Assembly: GCF_947172395.1 (NCBI RefSeq)
Contig: NC_069105.1
Coordinates: forward strand, 10,809,971 to 10,873,970
Direction of reading: 5' to 3'
DNA: 64,000 bases
From: Bicyclus anynana
Taxonomy: Eukaryota; Arthropoda; Insecta; Lepidoptera; Nymphalidae
The position numbers and the translations under genes are program-made. This document shows positions 62,563 to 64,000 of this stretch, in pieces. Numbering within the stretch: position 1 is the first letter of the stretch; each line of letters starts with the position of its first letter. The notes below the pieces were generated by a model. That model was given only the letters and a program-made list of their open reading frames with translations, did no database searches and was not told where the DNA came from.

Positions 62563-64000
62563 TTAACCTTCATTATCCTCAACTTCGGAATCGGACTCGG
62601 TAGCAGCAGATTGAGTACTTAAACTCTTATAAAACGTCTGGCAGTGTGGAGGTATGTAATTATATTTACATAGACTCATCAAGTCTTTGTATAATTTTTC
62701 AGGTATCGGTTGCGGCGCATCGTATAATTGCACTAATGCCTGATGTGTTTCAAAAGTCTCGCTGCATGCAGCTCTTTTTTTCTCATGACTCTTCCGCTTC
62801 TATTTGTGTCTACAATTATCGAATGCATATTTTATTTGCAATTTCCCCGGACATTGAGGATCTGCCGAAATCTCTTTAACTTTACTCCAACTCACTTTAT
62901 TTCCGAAGTTATGTTTTTCTCAGTTTTCTTGTTGGCTACAAGCTTTTTGAAAACGAAAAAAATGTGTACTTTTGCATTTCGAATGATTGCATATATTTCT
63001 TTTGGAATATAGAGTACGTGCATCGAGCCACTCTCATTTTGAGTATGACCTTCCTGTAAAAATCTGTGCGTAATTTTTATACCTAATGCTTTAGATGCGT
63101 GAATATACAGTGCAATCAATCAAATCAAATCAAAAATCATTTATTTCAAGTAGGCTCAGTTTACAAGCACTTTTGACACGTCAGTTGACTATTTGTAAAG
63201 ATTCTACCACCGGTTCGGAAGGCAGGTTCTGCTGAGAAGATACCGGCAAGAAACTCAACAGTTGCTCTTTTGAAATGAAAAAGTCATACAATATACAATT
63301 GATAACAATTACAATTTCCTATAGTTTTACTTCCTGTGTGAAGGTGGAAGCTGATCCAACGGCCTCCAAGCATCTTTATAATTAAGGAACTCATCAATGT
63401 TGTAGTAACCTCGACTAAGTAAATGTTTTTAACACATTGCTTAAAGCTATGCATTGGCAGGTCCATCACAGTCTTGGGGATCTTATTATAGAAGAGTACA
63501 CCCAAACCTACAAAAGATTTTTTTACTCTTTGGAGACGATATGCAGAAATAACTAACTTATGATCGTGTCTAGTAAGATGTGGGTTTGTCTCCTTTTCGT
63601 TTGTACAAATTAATATTTGTGTGTGCAAAAACAAACCGATTACGATTTTGTCTAGTGCAGTTATCCGAATAAAAAGAAATTACTTTGATTCCTTTCGCAG
63701 CTTCATCTTGTAGATAACACCATAGACAGCTGGCTATTTCATTTTTTTTGCTATTTGGGCAATATGTTATATACTGTGTAATTAAACACTGGGTGCTTGC
63801 GTTTATAATGGAAAACTCCAACCTCTGATTGCGGTAAGTTTAATACTTTTTCCAAATCAAAACAAGTCACAGCGTTTTCTTTAGGACCTAATTAGGAAAT
63901 AATTCTTCTTTTTCTTGGTTTTTAATTTGTCTTATAAGCTCCTTATGTGCTTTTCATATTCTTCTTTCAACTGTTCAGTTTTTTCAGAATCAGCCTGGTC
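62563..64000 (-). pseudogene. decayed DDE-transposase-like gene, split by LINE-1
   Basis: Minus-strand codons read, in order, EEYEKHI, CFDLEKVLNLPQSE, HYKRKHPVFNYTVYN, NEIASCLW, FYSDNCTRQNRNRFVFA, then (beyond the LINE-1 at 63118-63617) KITHRFLQEGHTQNE, VSWSKVKEIS, QPIPEKLYKDLMSL and NYIPPHCQTFY. The gene ends in an acidic tail and TAA at 62563-62565. I recognise this order from a widespread family of insect transposase-like proteins. The aspartates in CFDLEK (codon 63856-63858) and FYSDNC (63663-63665) would be the first two of a DDE triad; that role is inferred. Frameshifts near 63750 and 62910, a TAG at 62800-62802 and other stops make it dead. The N-terminus lies outside the window. The superfamily is not assigned. 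Confidence 0.75.
63118..63617 (-). mobile_element. LINE-1 inserted into the transposase relic
   Basis: (ATCAA)n tail, 3' untranslated block and about 90 codons back to NLYKRKGD. A one-base loss near 63430 (AAATGTTTTTAACAC against GATGTTTTTTAACAC) and a deletion near 63590 break the frame. The host gene resumes on both sides in the expected order, so the LINE came second. Confidence 0.88.

Noticed and set aside
1..64000. Telomeric (TTAGG)n arrays, rDNA-targeted R1/R2 sites, LTR retrotransposons or viral insertions
   Set aside because: No TTAGG array, rDNA sequence, paired long terminal repeats, or capsid/integrase motif was seen on reading the window.

Overview
The window looks like nuclear DNA of a lepidopteran insect (moth or butterfly). 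It is AT-rich, has no bacterial-style gene packing, and is filled with repeat types that I recognise from lepidopteran genomes. These are tRNA-derived SINEs with TGATAGCCCAGTGG/GGTTCGAATCC or TGGCGCAGTGG/GGTTCGATCCC promoter boxes, RTE-type LINE 3' ends with (TGA)n tails, a CR1/Jockey-like LINE with a (TGATT)n tail, and short Helitron-like elements ending in CTAG. No host gene, rRNA gene, functional tRNA gene or CRISPR array could be supported. The longest open frame is a LINE reverse transcriptase fragment. Family names used here (SINE-A to SINE-E, RTE-A to RTE-C, LINE-1) are local labels, not database names.

Layout. 1-5 kb: an AT-rich flank, a terminal-inverted-repeat element, a three-unit tandem array, and SINE and RTE fragments. 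5-13 kb: two SINE-A copies, one SINE-B, Helitron-like elements and long unassigned AT-rich stretches. 13-22 kb: RTE-A and RTE-B 3' ends, Helitron-like copies and a SINE/SINE/Helitron scrap pile at 16.0-16.4 kb. 22-31 kb: promoter-like CCAAT sequence, paired SINEs, back-to-back RTE tails and two terminal-inverted-repeat elements. 31.8-32.9 kb: a complex tandem array that contains a 93-nt near-perfect hairpin. 33-40 kb: RTE copies, a duplicated 150-170 bp block and a three-unit tandem array. 40-46 kb: two of the three piggyBac-type MITEs, RTE-A, a SINE with an inverted 5' half, and Helitron-like copies. 46-54 kb: LINE-1 tail, SINE-C, a tandem segmental duplication, and a hAT-type MITE with an 8-bp target duplication. 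53.9-56.3 kb: a third tandem array and the largest LINE-1 copy, which carries an open reverse-transcriptase frame. 58.9-61 kb: SINE-A, facing Helitron ends and the third piggyBac-type MITE. 62.5-64 kb: a decayed DDE-transposase-like gene on the minus strand, split by a LINE-1 insertion and running off the window end.

How the parts relate. The SINEs must have used LINE machinery. SINE-A shares the short (TGA)-type 3' tail with RTE-A, which suggests RTE as the helper. LINE-1 looks recently active: three near-identical 3' ends, one reverse-transcriptase frame without stops, and one copy inserted into an older transposase relic. Several short ORFs and splice-like signals are noted as weak candidates for host exons; none can be confirmed from sequence alone.
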